Positions 26,392 through 32,351 of a DNA stretch of 36,858 nucleotides are shown here, piece after piece (position 1 is the first letter of the stretch; every line of letters begins with the position of its first letter). The stretch is from an uncultured beta proteobacterium (GTDB lineage Bacteria > Pseudomonadota > Gammaproteobacteria > Burkholderiales > Burkholderiaceae_C), in contig CAIJOK010000061.1 of assembly GCA_903822205.1 (NCBI GenBank), forward strand, positions 1-36,858, written 5' to 3'. Made by a program: the position numbers and the translations under genes. The notes beneath the pieces are model-generated. The model saw only the letters and a list, made by a program, of their open reading frames with translations, did no database searches and was not told the DNA's origin.

Positions 26392-27102
26392 TCACACGAC
26401 CGCTTGCAAGCGCTCCAGCGTCGTTTGCGCCACCTTGTCCCTGATGTAAGTGGGCAAAGCCTGATCTGCTGACACGGCCAAACCGGCGGCCAAGAGACCA
26501 GGGGCCAAGCGCAGCATGGCGGTGGCTGTGGGCAAAGCCATGATCTGCTGCACTGCATCGGGCCACACCCAGCCCGTGAGGGCAAATACATTGCCAGCCA
26601 ACACAGTGATGCCATCCCATTCAGCGTTGGAGGGGTTGATCAGGCCACTGTCTCGGACCACAGACCAGATGCCCGCCTCAAACGCAAAGCTGCCGGCGTA
26701 AATTTCGCCCATGCGGGCATCCAACAAGGCTGTCACTGCAAAGCGATCGGGGACACCCGATTGCCAACGGGATTCTTCAGCCACTGCCAGCAAGGTGTTG
26801 ACGGGCAGCACCGGCACATCAGCCCCAAACCCCAAACCCTGGGCCACAGAACATGCCGTTCTCAGGCCTGTAAAAGACCCTGGGCCTGCACCAAAAACAA
26901 GGGCATCCAAGTCGGTTAATGCCAATTGCGCTTGCTGCATCAAGTGCAAGATGCACGGGATCAGGTGGATGGAGCTGTTGGCACCGCCTGCAGCCGTGTG
27001 CTGCCAAAGGCTAGTCAAGTCATCGTTCGCCGCAGTTCGGATGGTGCGCTGTACCGCGACCGACATGCACTCGGTGCTGGTATCAATAGCCAACAGGTTC
27101 AT
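26392..27102 (-). CDS. tsaB: tRNA t6A modification protein TsaB
   Basis: This 236-residue protein acts with TsaC, TsaD and TsaE to add threonylcarbamoyl to adenosine 37 of ANN-decoding tRNAs; TsaB is the scaffold partner of TsaD. It has LLAIDTSTE at the N-terminus, GAGPGSFTGLR near residue 85, DARMGEIYAG in the middle and PTYIRDKVAQ at the end, all family signatures. The ATG at 27102 is chosen because it begins the IDTSTE strand and has GGTGGGG upstream; a longer reading adds nine unrelated residues. It is followed tightly by rimI. Confidence 0.9.
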   Translation of the reverse strand: MNLLAIDTSTECMSVAVQRTIRTAANDDLTSLWQHTAAGGANSSIHLIPCILHLMQQAQLALTDLDALVFGAGPGSFTGLRTACSVAQGLGFGADVPVLPVNTLLAVAEESRWQSGVPDRFAVTALLDARMGEIYAGSFAFEAGIWSVVRDSGLINPSNAEWDGITVLAGNVFALTGWVWPDAVQQIMALPTATAMLRLAPGLLAAGLAVSADQALPTYIRDKVAQTTLERLQAVV

Positions 27103-27123
27103 CAGACCCCACCGTGGCAGGTG

Positions 27124-27183
27124 ATACAAGGCACGTCAATACAAGGCGCATCAGTACAAAGCACATCAGTACAAAGCACAAGC
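27124..27183. repeat. Four-copy 15-bp tandem repeat
   Basis: Four head-to-tail copies of a 15-mer fill the gap between the Tim44-like gene and tsaB: ATACAAGGCACGTCA, ATACAAGGCGCATCA, GTACAAAGCACATCA and GTACAAAGCACAAGC. They lie 22 bases upstream of the tsaB start, so changes in copy number would change the distance between any upstream promoter and tsaB. Confidence 0.9.
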
Positions 27184-27193
27184 GCAGGGCACG

Positions 27194-28180
27194 CTATTGC
27201 AGTGTTTGCACACCGGCTACCAGCCAGCCGGTGGCGTTGTCCTTGGGACGGGTCATGTTCCACACCTCACGGAAGGGGCCAGGGTCTTGAACGGGCGACT
27301 CCCGAATCACACCTGAAAATTCCACACTGGCCAGATGGTGATCGCCACAGTCTTCAATGCCCAGTAAATGGGCATCGAGCATCCCCACGTCGGTTTGGTT
27401 GATGCCCCCACCAGGCTGCGCATTGCGATCGACCATCTGAGCCTGAATCTCCATCAGCATGGCATCGGTCACCATGGAGCGCAGGGCCGTGGTGTCAGAC
27501 CTGTCCCAGGCGGCTTGCAACAACACAAAGTTGGCCTTGGCGGATTTCAAAAAGCCCTCTGTATCAAAACCTGGCGGAATGGACCAAGTCGCAGGCCCCG
27601 AGGTCTGTGATGCCGTTGCGTCAAAAGAAGCGGTGTGTTGCTCCCATGGCCTGGCTGAGGCATCGTTGCCCACTTTGTCCACTTGATAACCAGCCGGCTG
27701 GTTGATGCCATTTGCCGCACCAGCGCCCGCCAGTGCAAAGGGCGGGGCGGTGTGATGCCTATAAGCACCCAATTGACCCAATTGACCCAATTGACCCAAT
27801 GGGCCTGAAGATCTGCGTTTAAACCAGACGATCGCCACCATGACCAGCAGTGCCAACAGGACCACCATCCCAAATGACCCCACCCCCAACCCCATCGAAC
27901 TGGCCAGCCAAGCCAGCCCCAGACCAGCGGCCAGTCCACCCAACATACCGCCCCAGGGGCGCTTGGGGGGCGGCACGGGGGGGGTGGCACTGGGCTGCGG
28001 CGTGTTTGGCCGGGCAGCGTTGGGGGCCGTTCCCTGTGCTGGGGCTGCGTGACGCTGTGTCACATTGCCAGACTGTTGTCCGATGGACCTGCCACCGCCC
28101 AAACGTTTGGCATCCACCGTTTGAGCCGTCATCATGACCAGACAAATCACCATCATCCACGCGTATTTTTTCATCATCAT
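27194..28180 (-). CDS. Tim44-like membrane protein
   Basis: This 328-residue protein has a signal-like start (KKYAWMMVICLVMMTAQTVD), then KRLGGGRSIG, a Pro/Ala-rich stretch, and two hydrophobic segments (GGMLGGLAAGLGLAWLASSM and MVVLLALLVMVAIVW). A linker with three LGQ units precedes a C-terminal domain (about 210-328) with the Tim44/MBA1 pattern: FLKSAKANFVLLQAAWDRSD, then LRSMVTDAMLMEIQ, and a final strand with W.L.GVQ. Tim44-like bacterial proteins of this type often sit beside ubiE; their role is not well established. Three ATG codons (28180, 28177, 28174) are possible starts, and I use the first. A run of eight C on the coding strand (27977-27984) lies in the proline-rich part. Confidence 0.82.
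   Translation of the reverse strand: MMMKKYAWMMVICLVMMTAQTVDAKRLGGGRSIGQQSGNVTQRHAAPAQGTAPNAARPNTPQPSATPPVPPPKRPWGGMLGGLAAGLGLAWLASSMGLGVGSFGMVVLLALLVMVAIVWFKRRSSGPLGQLGQLGQLGAYRHHTAPPFALAGAGAANGINQPAGYQVDKVGNDASARPWEQHTASFDATASQTSGPATWSIPPGFDTEGFLKSAKANFVLLQAAWDRSDTTALRSMVTDAMLMEIQAQMVDRNAQPGGGINQTDVGMLDAHLLGIEDCGDHHLASVEFSGVIRESPVQDPGPFREVWNMTRPKDNATGWLVAGVQTLQ
27768..27800. repeat. In-frame 9-bp repeat inside the Tim44-like gene
   Basis: CCCAATTGA is repeated three times plus a partial CCCAAT. On the coding strand it gives the tripeptide unit LGQ between the membrane part and the Tim44 domain. The 9-base unit preserves the frame, so copy changes alter only linker length. Confidence 0.9.
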
Positions 28181-28237
28181 TCCAATCCATTTCAACAAAT
28201 AACAGAGGTCACCATCAGACTGTGTTGACCAACATGC

Positions 28238-28969
28238 TTAACATTTCACACCCACGTGCAGGGCCACCAAGCCTGCATTCAGATTGTGGCAATCCACATG
28301 TCCAAAACCATGGGCCTTCATCAAAGCCTTCAGAGCCTCCTGCCCGGGGTGCATTCGGATCGATTCAGCCAGATATTGATAGCTTGCGGCATCGCCCGTC
28401 ACCCACTGACCCAGACGCGGCAAAACCTTAAAAGAATACCAGTCGTAGGCCCGGGCCAGGGGCTTGGCAATTTTTGAAAACTCAAGCACCAGCAGTCTGC
28501 CTTGAGGTTTGAGGACGCGGCTCATTTCAGTCAGCGCGATGTCCTGGTGGGTCATGTTGCGCAGTCCAAAAGCCACGCAAACCAAGTCAAATTGCTCGTC
28601 CTTGAAGGGCAGATGTTCGGCATCGCACACCAGGCTGGGCAAGACGACACCTGCATTGATCAGACGATCACGGCCGGTTTTCAGCATGGCCAGATTGATG
28701 TCGGTGTGGACCACTTGCCCATGCACACCCACCTTCTTGGCAAAGGCCAGCGCCATGTCGCCGGTCCCCCCCGCGATATCCAGCACACAGTCGCCCTCCT
28801 GAACGTGCGAAACAAAGACAGTGTAGGCCTTCCAGAATCGGTGAAGGCCCAGGGACATCAGGTCATTCATCAGGTCATATTGGGGGGCTACCGAGTCAAA
28901 AACGGCCTTGACGTGGCCGGATTTTTCAGTTTCTGCAACGGTTTGGTAACCAAAATGAGTGGTATGCAT
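28238..28969 (-). CDS. ubiE: Demethylmenaquinone/ubiquinone C-methyltransferase
   Basis: This 243-residue enzyme methylates the quinone ring in ubiquinone (and menaquinone) synthesis. It begins with [13 protein letters not shown], an UbiE hallmark, and continues with [20 protein letters not shown]. The S-adenosylmethionine site is [16 protein letters not shown], followed by [10 protein letters not shown] and LEFSKI near the active region. The ATG at 28969 gives the usual family N-terminus; a longer reading from 29035 adds 22 unrelated residues. The Tim44-like gene starts 57 bases downstream, suggesting co-transcription. Confidence 0.95.
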   Translation of the reverse strand: MHTTHFGYQTVAETEKSGHVKAVFDSVAPQYDLMNDLMSLGLHRFWKAYTVFVSHVQEGDCVLDIAGGTGDMALAFAKKVGVHGQVVHTDINLAMLKTGRDRLINAGVVLPSLVCDAEHLPFKDEQFDLVCVAFGLRNMTHQDIALTEMSRVLKPQGRLLVLEFSKIAKPLARAYDWYSFKVLPRLGQWVTGDAASYQYLAESIRMHPGQEALKALMKAHGFGHVDCHNLNAGLVALHVGVKC

Positions 28970-29032
28970 GGTCGGTTTTTGTGACACGGTCGGATCGTTG
29001 GGACTGACGCAAATCAGCAAGGCGTTGTCACT

Positions 29033-29057
29033 CAAGCAAACCCACAGGGTTTACTTG
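29033..29057 (-). terminator. Hairpin overlapping the stop of the beta-propeller gene
   Basis: On the minus strand CAAGTAAACCC and GGGTTTGCTTG pair over 11 positions around a three-base loop, with one U-G pair that would be a C-A mismatch if read from the plus strand. The stop codon TAA is inside the left arm. No strong T run follows, so it is either a weak terminator or a 3' stabilising hairpin of the minus-strand transcript. Confidence 0.5.
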
Positions 29058-30343
29058 CCTAGCGCTGTTTTCCAGTCGTGGTACAGGTCCAAATCAACGC
29101 CATCGGGGTAATTGAGCAGGCCGGGTTTGTAGCCTTTTTTGTTTTTTTCGCCATACTGCCAGATCACCTCTTTGGTCTGGCGGTCGATCACCATGATGCG
29201 GTCGTTCAAATCATCCACGATCAAAATATCGCCAGTGCCAGGCAGCTCACGTGCAATGGACGGGTGGTCCAGGGCCTTGATGCCGTCTTTATAAAAATAC
29301 TCCCAGGTGATTTTGCGTGTAGCGGGGTCAAAAATTACCACACGACCCGGCTTCCAGAAGTCCGCAACGATGATCTGCTTGCCATCCACTGTGGGAAAAG
29401 CATCCGACGGGTAATGCATATTGGGTGTCTTGACGCTCCAGAGTACCTTGCCGTCGCGGGTGATGCGAGAAGTCCAGGCATCGGTGATCTCGGTAACCAA
29501 AATGTCGCCGTTTTCAAAGGGAGTGGCTCCATTGGCGTGCGCCAGTTGGTGCGGAGGATTGTGCTTGCACTGGCCCGCTTGGCCCCATTGCGTGGCAACA
29601 GCATCGGTCTTGGGGTCGATGATCAAAATGCGGCAATTTCGAATGTCGGCGGTGATGAATTTGCCGTCTGACAGCAGGTGCGAATCATCAGGGTAGTTGA
29701 GCAAGTTACTGCCATGGCCTCGGGTGTCGGGGGTGCCCCACGTCCACGTCAGGGCGCGTGTGTCGTAGTCAACAATGTGAATATCAAAGTTGTCTTCTTC
29801 GCTGATGGCCAGCGATTTGCCGTCTGCCGAAAAATTGACATCTTCATTGCCGCGATAGACCGCCAGACTGGGCGATGGAAACTCCCAGACGATGGACTTG
29901 TCAGGGGCGATCTCGATCAAACGGTTATTGCGACGGTCGGCGACGATGATGGGGTAGGGCAGGGGCTTGCCCCAGGATGGCACGGGTTTTTGGCGGGTGC
30001 CCGTCACGGGCGGAATGGCCGGCAGCGTCACCCCGCTTGAGACAATGCCCGCACCGGTCATCTCGGGGGTTACCTTGACGGGGATGCCTGTGGCACCAGA
30101 TGGCCGGGCGGGGGTGGGTTTTGCAATCGGTTTGGTCGCAGCAGATGGCGCAGAAACGGGTTTGACGACAGGTTTTGCATCAGGTTGAGCGAGGGGCTGG
30201 GCGACCGAATGCACCATGGGCTTGAGCTCTGCGCTGGCGGGGCTGGCGGCAGTGGGCGTTTGGGCATTGGACAGGGTGAGGCAGGGCAGTAGCAGGACCG
30301 CAGCCAAGGGGGTTTTGAAGGGGTTTAGGGTTAAGAAGTGCAT
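29051..30343 (-). CDS. Secreted beta-propeller protein of unknown function
   Basis: This 430-residue protein has a signal-like N-terminus (PLAAVLLLPCLTLSNAQ). A Pro/Lys/Ala-rich linker follows, then about six repeats of a propeller fold (about 125-430). Typical blade phrases are IIVADRRNNRLIEIAPD, LAISEEDNFDIHIVD, FITADIRNCRILIIDP, IIVADFWKPGRVVIFDP and ILIVDDLNDRIMVIDR, each followed by a (V/I)xWxx strand. This resembles NHL or arylsulfotransferase-type propellers, but I see no catalytic His set and do not assign an enzyme activity. The ATG at 30343 is preferred; a GTG at 30373 starts inside a hairpin. The carbonic anhydrase gene lies 65 bases upstream in the same direction. Confidence 0.75.
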   Translation of the reverse strand: MHFLTLNPFKTPLAAVLLLPCLTLSNAQTPTAASPASAELKPMVHSVAQPLAQPDAKPVVKPVSAPSAATKPIAKPTPARPSGATGIPVKVTPEMTGAGIVSSGVTLPAIPPVTGTRQKPVPSWGKPLPYPIIVADRRNNRLIEIAPDKSIVWEFPSPSLAVYRGNEDVNFSADGKSLAISEEDNFDIHIVDYDTRALTWTWGTPDTRGHGSNLLNYPDDSHLLSDGKFITADIRNCRILIIDPKTDAVATQWGQAGQCKHNPPHQLAHANGATPFENGDILVTEITDAWTSRITRDGKVLWSVKTPNMHYPSDAFPTVDGKQIIVADFWKPGRVVIFDPATRKITWEYFYKDGIKALDHPSIARELPGTGDILIVDDLNDRIMVIDRQTKEVIWQYGEKNKKGYKPGLLNYPDGVDLDLYHDWKTALGK

Positions 30344-30360
30344 GAGGGAAGGTTGTGAAC

Positions 30361-30384
30361 GCACCGGCAGCACGTCGCCGGTGC
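30361..30384 (-). other. Perfect 8-bp hairpin between carbonic anhydrase and propeller genes
   Basis: GCACCGGC and GCCGGTGC are perfect inverted repeats with an eight-base loop, 17 bases upstream of the chosen propeller start. No T run follows. It could limit read-through or protect the upstream message. Confidence 0.45.
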
Positions 30385-30408
30385 AGGGGCGGTGATTTTA
30401 GAGAGGCC

Positions 30409-31080
30409 CTACAGGCTTTGTTTCACCCGCCGGCCACGCAGAGGCTGAGGGCCACGCATGTTGTCGGCAAAATGTTTGCGCCAGGTGGCCAACTGCGCTG
30501 CTGACAGTTGCAGCGGATGCTTCATGACCAGCCACGTCACGCCTTCGGTGCAGGGCGTGTCGGTCAGCGACCCCGCGTACCGGTAATAGGACGGGTCAGA
30601 GGGCAACAGTTGCCGCGCATGGACGTTGATGCCAGGGTGAAGGTGGTCACCATCGACGCGTGGTGGGATCAGGGGCAGCAGTGTCCGTAGCAACGCGTTC
30701 TCAGCCCCCAGCCTAAAAGGCACGGTCACGGCCAGCAGGTGGCCTGTGGCGCTTTTGTGCAGCAGGTGCGCCGCAAACGGAAAAGCCTCACCGTCGATTT
30801 GGTCGCCACCCGGGGTATGAAAGTGAAATTGTTGCAGCGTATAGCGCTCGGTACCCAGCCGCAGAATGTGCGGTCCAGACCTCAAGCGAACCCGCAGCGT
30901 GTGGCCGTCATTGGCTAGTTTGAGAGCGTCCTCTTGGTAGTCTGCCGCCATGGCGGGCAGGGCAGGGGACACCAGGGCATCTGGGGTGATGTGGATGGGC
31001 GACTGTTGGCGACCATCCTGACACAACGATGCCCAACTGATGTTGGCGGTAAAAAGTAGCAACACAAAAATTGTCTTCAT
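30409..31080 (-). CDS. Periplasmic alpha-type carbonic anhydrase
   Basis: This 223-residue protein has a signal peptide (MKTIFVLLLFTANISWAS) and the alpha-class fold markers QQSPIHI, NDGHTLRV, QFHFHTPG, AHLLHK and LTDTPCTEGVTW. The zinc ligands are the two His of QFHFH and the His of AHLLHK; the proton-shuttle His of NDGH and the catalytic Thr of SLTD are also present. The two glutamates that normally support the active site are replaced: the SEH/SEN motif reads GGD, and the residue two before the third zinc His is Ala. I recall related betaproteobacterial proteins that share the GGD pattern, so this may be a subfamily with modified activity rather than a defect. The enzyme would interconvert CO2 and bicarbonate in the periplasm. 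No Shine-Dalgarno is visible before ATG 31080. Confidence 0.85.
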   Translation of the reverse strand: MKTIFVLLLFTANISWASLCQDGRQQSPIHITPDALVSPALPAMAADYQEDALKLANDGHTLRVRLRSGPHILRLGTERYTLQQFHFHTPGGDQIDGEAFPFAAHLLHKSATGHLLAVTVPFRLGAENALLRTLLPLIPPRVDGDHLHPGINVHARQLLPSDPSYYRYAGSLTDTPCTEGVTWLVMKHPLQLSAAQLATWRKHFADNMRGPQPLRGRRVKQSL

Positions 31081-31090
31081 GGCACAAAAC

Positions 31091-31160
31091 GGAGTAGGGG
31101 TAAGGAGTAGGGGTAAGGAGTAAGGGGTAAGGAGTAAGGAGTAAGGAGTAAGGAGTAAGT
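31091..31160. repeat. Ten-copy heptamer tandem repeat
   Basis: About ten units of RGTARGG (mostly AGTAAGG, some GGTAAGG or AGTAGGG) run without interruption immediately upstream of the carbonic anhydrase start. On the transcript side this is a CCTTACT-rich leader that replaces the normal ribosome binding region. The pattern recalls the short tandemly repeated heptamers known from filamentous cyanobacteria. Confidence 0.95.
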
Positions 31161-31428
31161 GAGCTGAGAATACCTGTATAAAAACACCGCCATTAGGCGA
31201 TATCGGTTGATGTCAAGAGCTAAGCAACCGTGGGCCTGTAAGCGCTTGGGGGGTACTGGGTCAGCAGGTTCAAGCGTATTCTTGCATTTGGTTGTCGGTG
31301 TAAGCAGATAAAACAACCCTTGCTGCCGAAACTTTTCAGAGATTCTCGCCTGAATTTCAGGATTGGCAAAACACCGACAATTCCATTATTGACTGCGCCA
31401 ATTGATTGAAATCGCAAACCTTCCCCTA
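31161..31428. other. Intergenic stretch without a recognised gene
   Basis: Short open frames exist here, but none has a known motif or a ribosome binding site. Visible items are a perfect palindrome CGCC-ATTA-GGCG (31188-31199) and TTGACA on the minus strand (31216-31211). The latter could be the -35 of a promoter for the carbonic anhydrase gene, though no good -10 follows at the normal spacing. Confidence 0.4.
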
Positions 31429-31671
31429 TTATTCATGCACAGGCAGCATTTCAGACTTAAGAGTTTCAGGATCAATATCCTGATCATGCGGCCAAGTCAC
31501 GGCTCCAAACAAAATTCCAACCTGATTGAAATAATGAATATCTTTAAGCTCTTGCAAAACGCCGTGGTTAAGGTAGGGTTTCAAGTCGTAAATGCCTTTA
31601 CTTCCGTCCTTTATCTCAACATATATTCTGAAATCGGGCAACGGCTTGACCGTGATGACATCCCAGTGCAT
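31429..31671 (-). CDS. DUF2442 protein, first copy
   Basis: This 80-residue protein has the full DUF2442 pattern: WDVITVKPLPDFRIYVEI, KGIYDLKPYLNHGV, ELKDIHYFNQVGILFGAV and TWPHDQDIDPETL. The family is small, of unknown function, and is usually encoded right after a DUF4160 gene, an arrangement that resembles toxin-antitoxin pairs without proof of that role. Here the DUF4160 partner is reduced to a 28-codon stub ending seven bases before this ATG. I take ATG 31671; a GTG at 31713 and a TTG at 31719 are upstream alternatives that would overlap the stub. Confidence 0.8.
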   Translation of the reverse strand: MHWDVITVKPLPDFRIYVEIKDGSKGIYDLKPYLNHGVLQELKDIHYFNQVGILFGAVTWPHDQDIDPETLKSEMLPVHE

Positions 31672-31678
31672 GGCAAGC

Positions 31679-31765
31679 TCAGAGCGGAGTGATTTTGTAA
31701 GGGGTTTTGCCACTGACAAGATATAAACGGATGATAATTCCGTAAAACATAGAGATGATTGGCAT
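31679..31765 (-). pseudogene. Truncated DUF4160 gene, first copy
   Basis: The frame begins MPIISMFYGIIIRLYL, which is the conserved start of DUF4160 proteins, but it then runs through 12 unrelated residues to a TGA, for 28 residues in all instead of about 80-90. A strong ribosome binding site AGGAG lies six bases upstream of the ATG. Roughly 65 codons appear deleted between the conserved start and the DUF2442 gene. The stub may still be translated and couple translation into DUF2442. Confidence 0.65.
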
Positions 31766-31832
31766 GATTTTCTCCTATAGGTGTTCTGGCTATTAAATGT
31801 GATTTAAGTATTTGAGTTCAATCGAACCTAGT

Positions 31833-32048
31833 CTATTGAATTACAACCGTATCCCAAGCAAATTGCATAGGCCAGCACACGATGCCCAAGGCAACGTAGG
31901 CCTGTTTGAACAACGACACATTCGTCAAACGTGAGAATACCCCGCGCTGCAAGTAAGGGCGGGCATCAAACAGGCGATGGTCTCCGGTGTTAAACCAAAG
32001 CTCCAGTGAAAAATTATTATTTGCTACAACGCGAACGACAGTTTCCAT
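31833..32048 (-). CDS. DUF2442 protein, second copy, diverged
   Basis: This 71-residue protein reads RVVANNNFSLELWFNTG, HRLFDARPYLQRGVFSRL, LFKQAYVALGIVCWP and AWDTVVI, a shorter and diverged DUF2442 pattern. It lacks the C-terminal DIDPETL extension of the first copy. ATG 32048 starts two bases after the stop of another DUF4160 stub. Sequence differences from the first copy are large, so the duplication is old or the two modules came in separately. Confidence 0.7.
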   Translation of the reverse strand: METVVRVVANNNFSLELWFNTGDHRLFDARPYLQRGVFSRLTNVSLFKQAYVALGIVCWPMQFAWDTVVIQ

Positions 32049-32050
32049 AA

Positions 32051-32116
32051 TCAATACCTAGCGTAATGGGTCAATAGCAAGATGATGATTCCGTAAAACA
32101 TGCTGGTGGTTGGCAT
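32051..32116 (-). pseudogene. Truncated DUF4160 gene, second copy
   Basis: The frame reads MPTTSMFYGIII and then nine unrelated residues before TGA, 21 residues in total. As in the first copy, only the conserved DUF4160 start is left and the DUF2442 gene follows at once. An in-frame ATG four codons upstream has no better ribosome binding site. Confidence 0.6.
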
Positions 32117-32166
32117 GGTGTGTTCCATGAAAAAAAGACCTAACTCCAAGTGTAGAGAAAAACCAA

Positions 32167-32289
32167 AGTGGCCCCCGAATTTGAGACAAGAATTTAAGAT
32201 GTCCTCAAACCCAGGAGTTCAAAAGAGTGAGCGAGACAAGAAAGCGAAAAGACCCTGCGCCAGAATTCAAAGCCGCATTTGCCGCATCA
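32167..32289 (+). mobile_element. Left-end remnant of an IS3-type insertion sequence
   Basis: AAGTGGCCCCCGAATTTGAG (from 32166) resembles the ends of IS3-family elements. After AGGAG (32213-32217), a GTG at 32227 opens a frame reading SETRKRKDPAPEFKA. This matches the start of OrfA transposases (basic stretch then PEFKA). The similarity ends after about 20 codons, and the next gene begins at 32352. It is therefore a broken end, useful as a sign that this region took up mobile DNA. There is no other gene between 32117 and 32351. Confidence 0.55.
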
Positions 32290-32351
32290 CGCGCAGCGCC
32301 TTTACACTTTGATGCAAATCACCGACAACGCAGCGTACACCACACCACACC

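Noticed and set aside
27124-27183. CRISPR array
   Set aside because: The repeats are contiguous with no spacers and there are no cas genes.
31077-31417. Minus-strand frames upstream of carbonic anhydrase
   Set aside because: They cross the heptamer array, which would translate as a simple peptide, and lack motifs and start signals.
32100-32312. A 70-residue plus-strand frame before the restriction-modification gene
   Set aside because: It is basic and without a motif. The neighbouring frame starting at 32227 matches a transposase start, so this one is a shadow.
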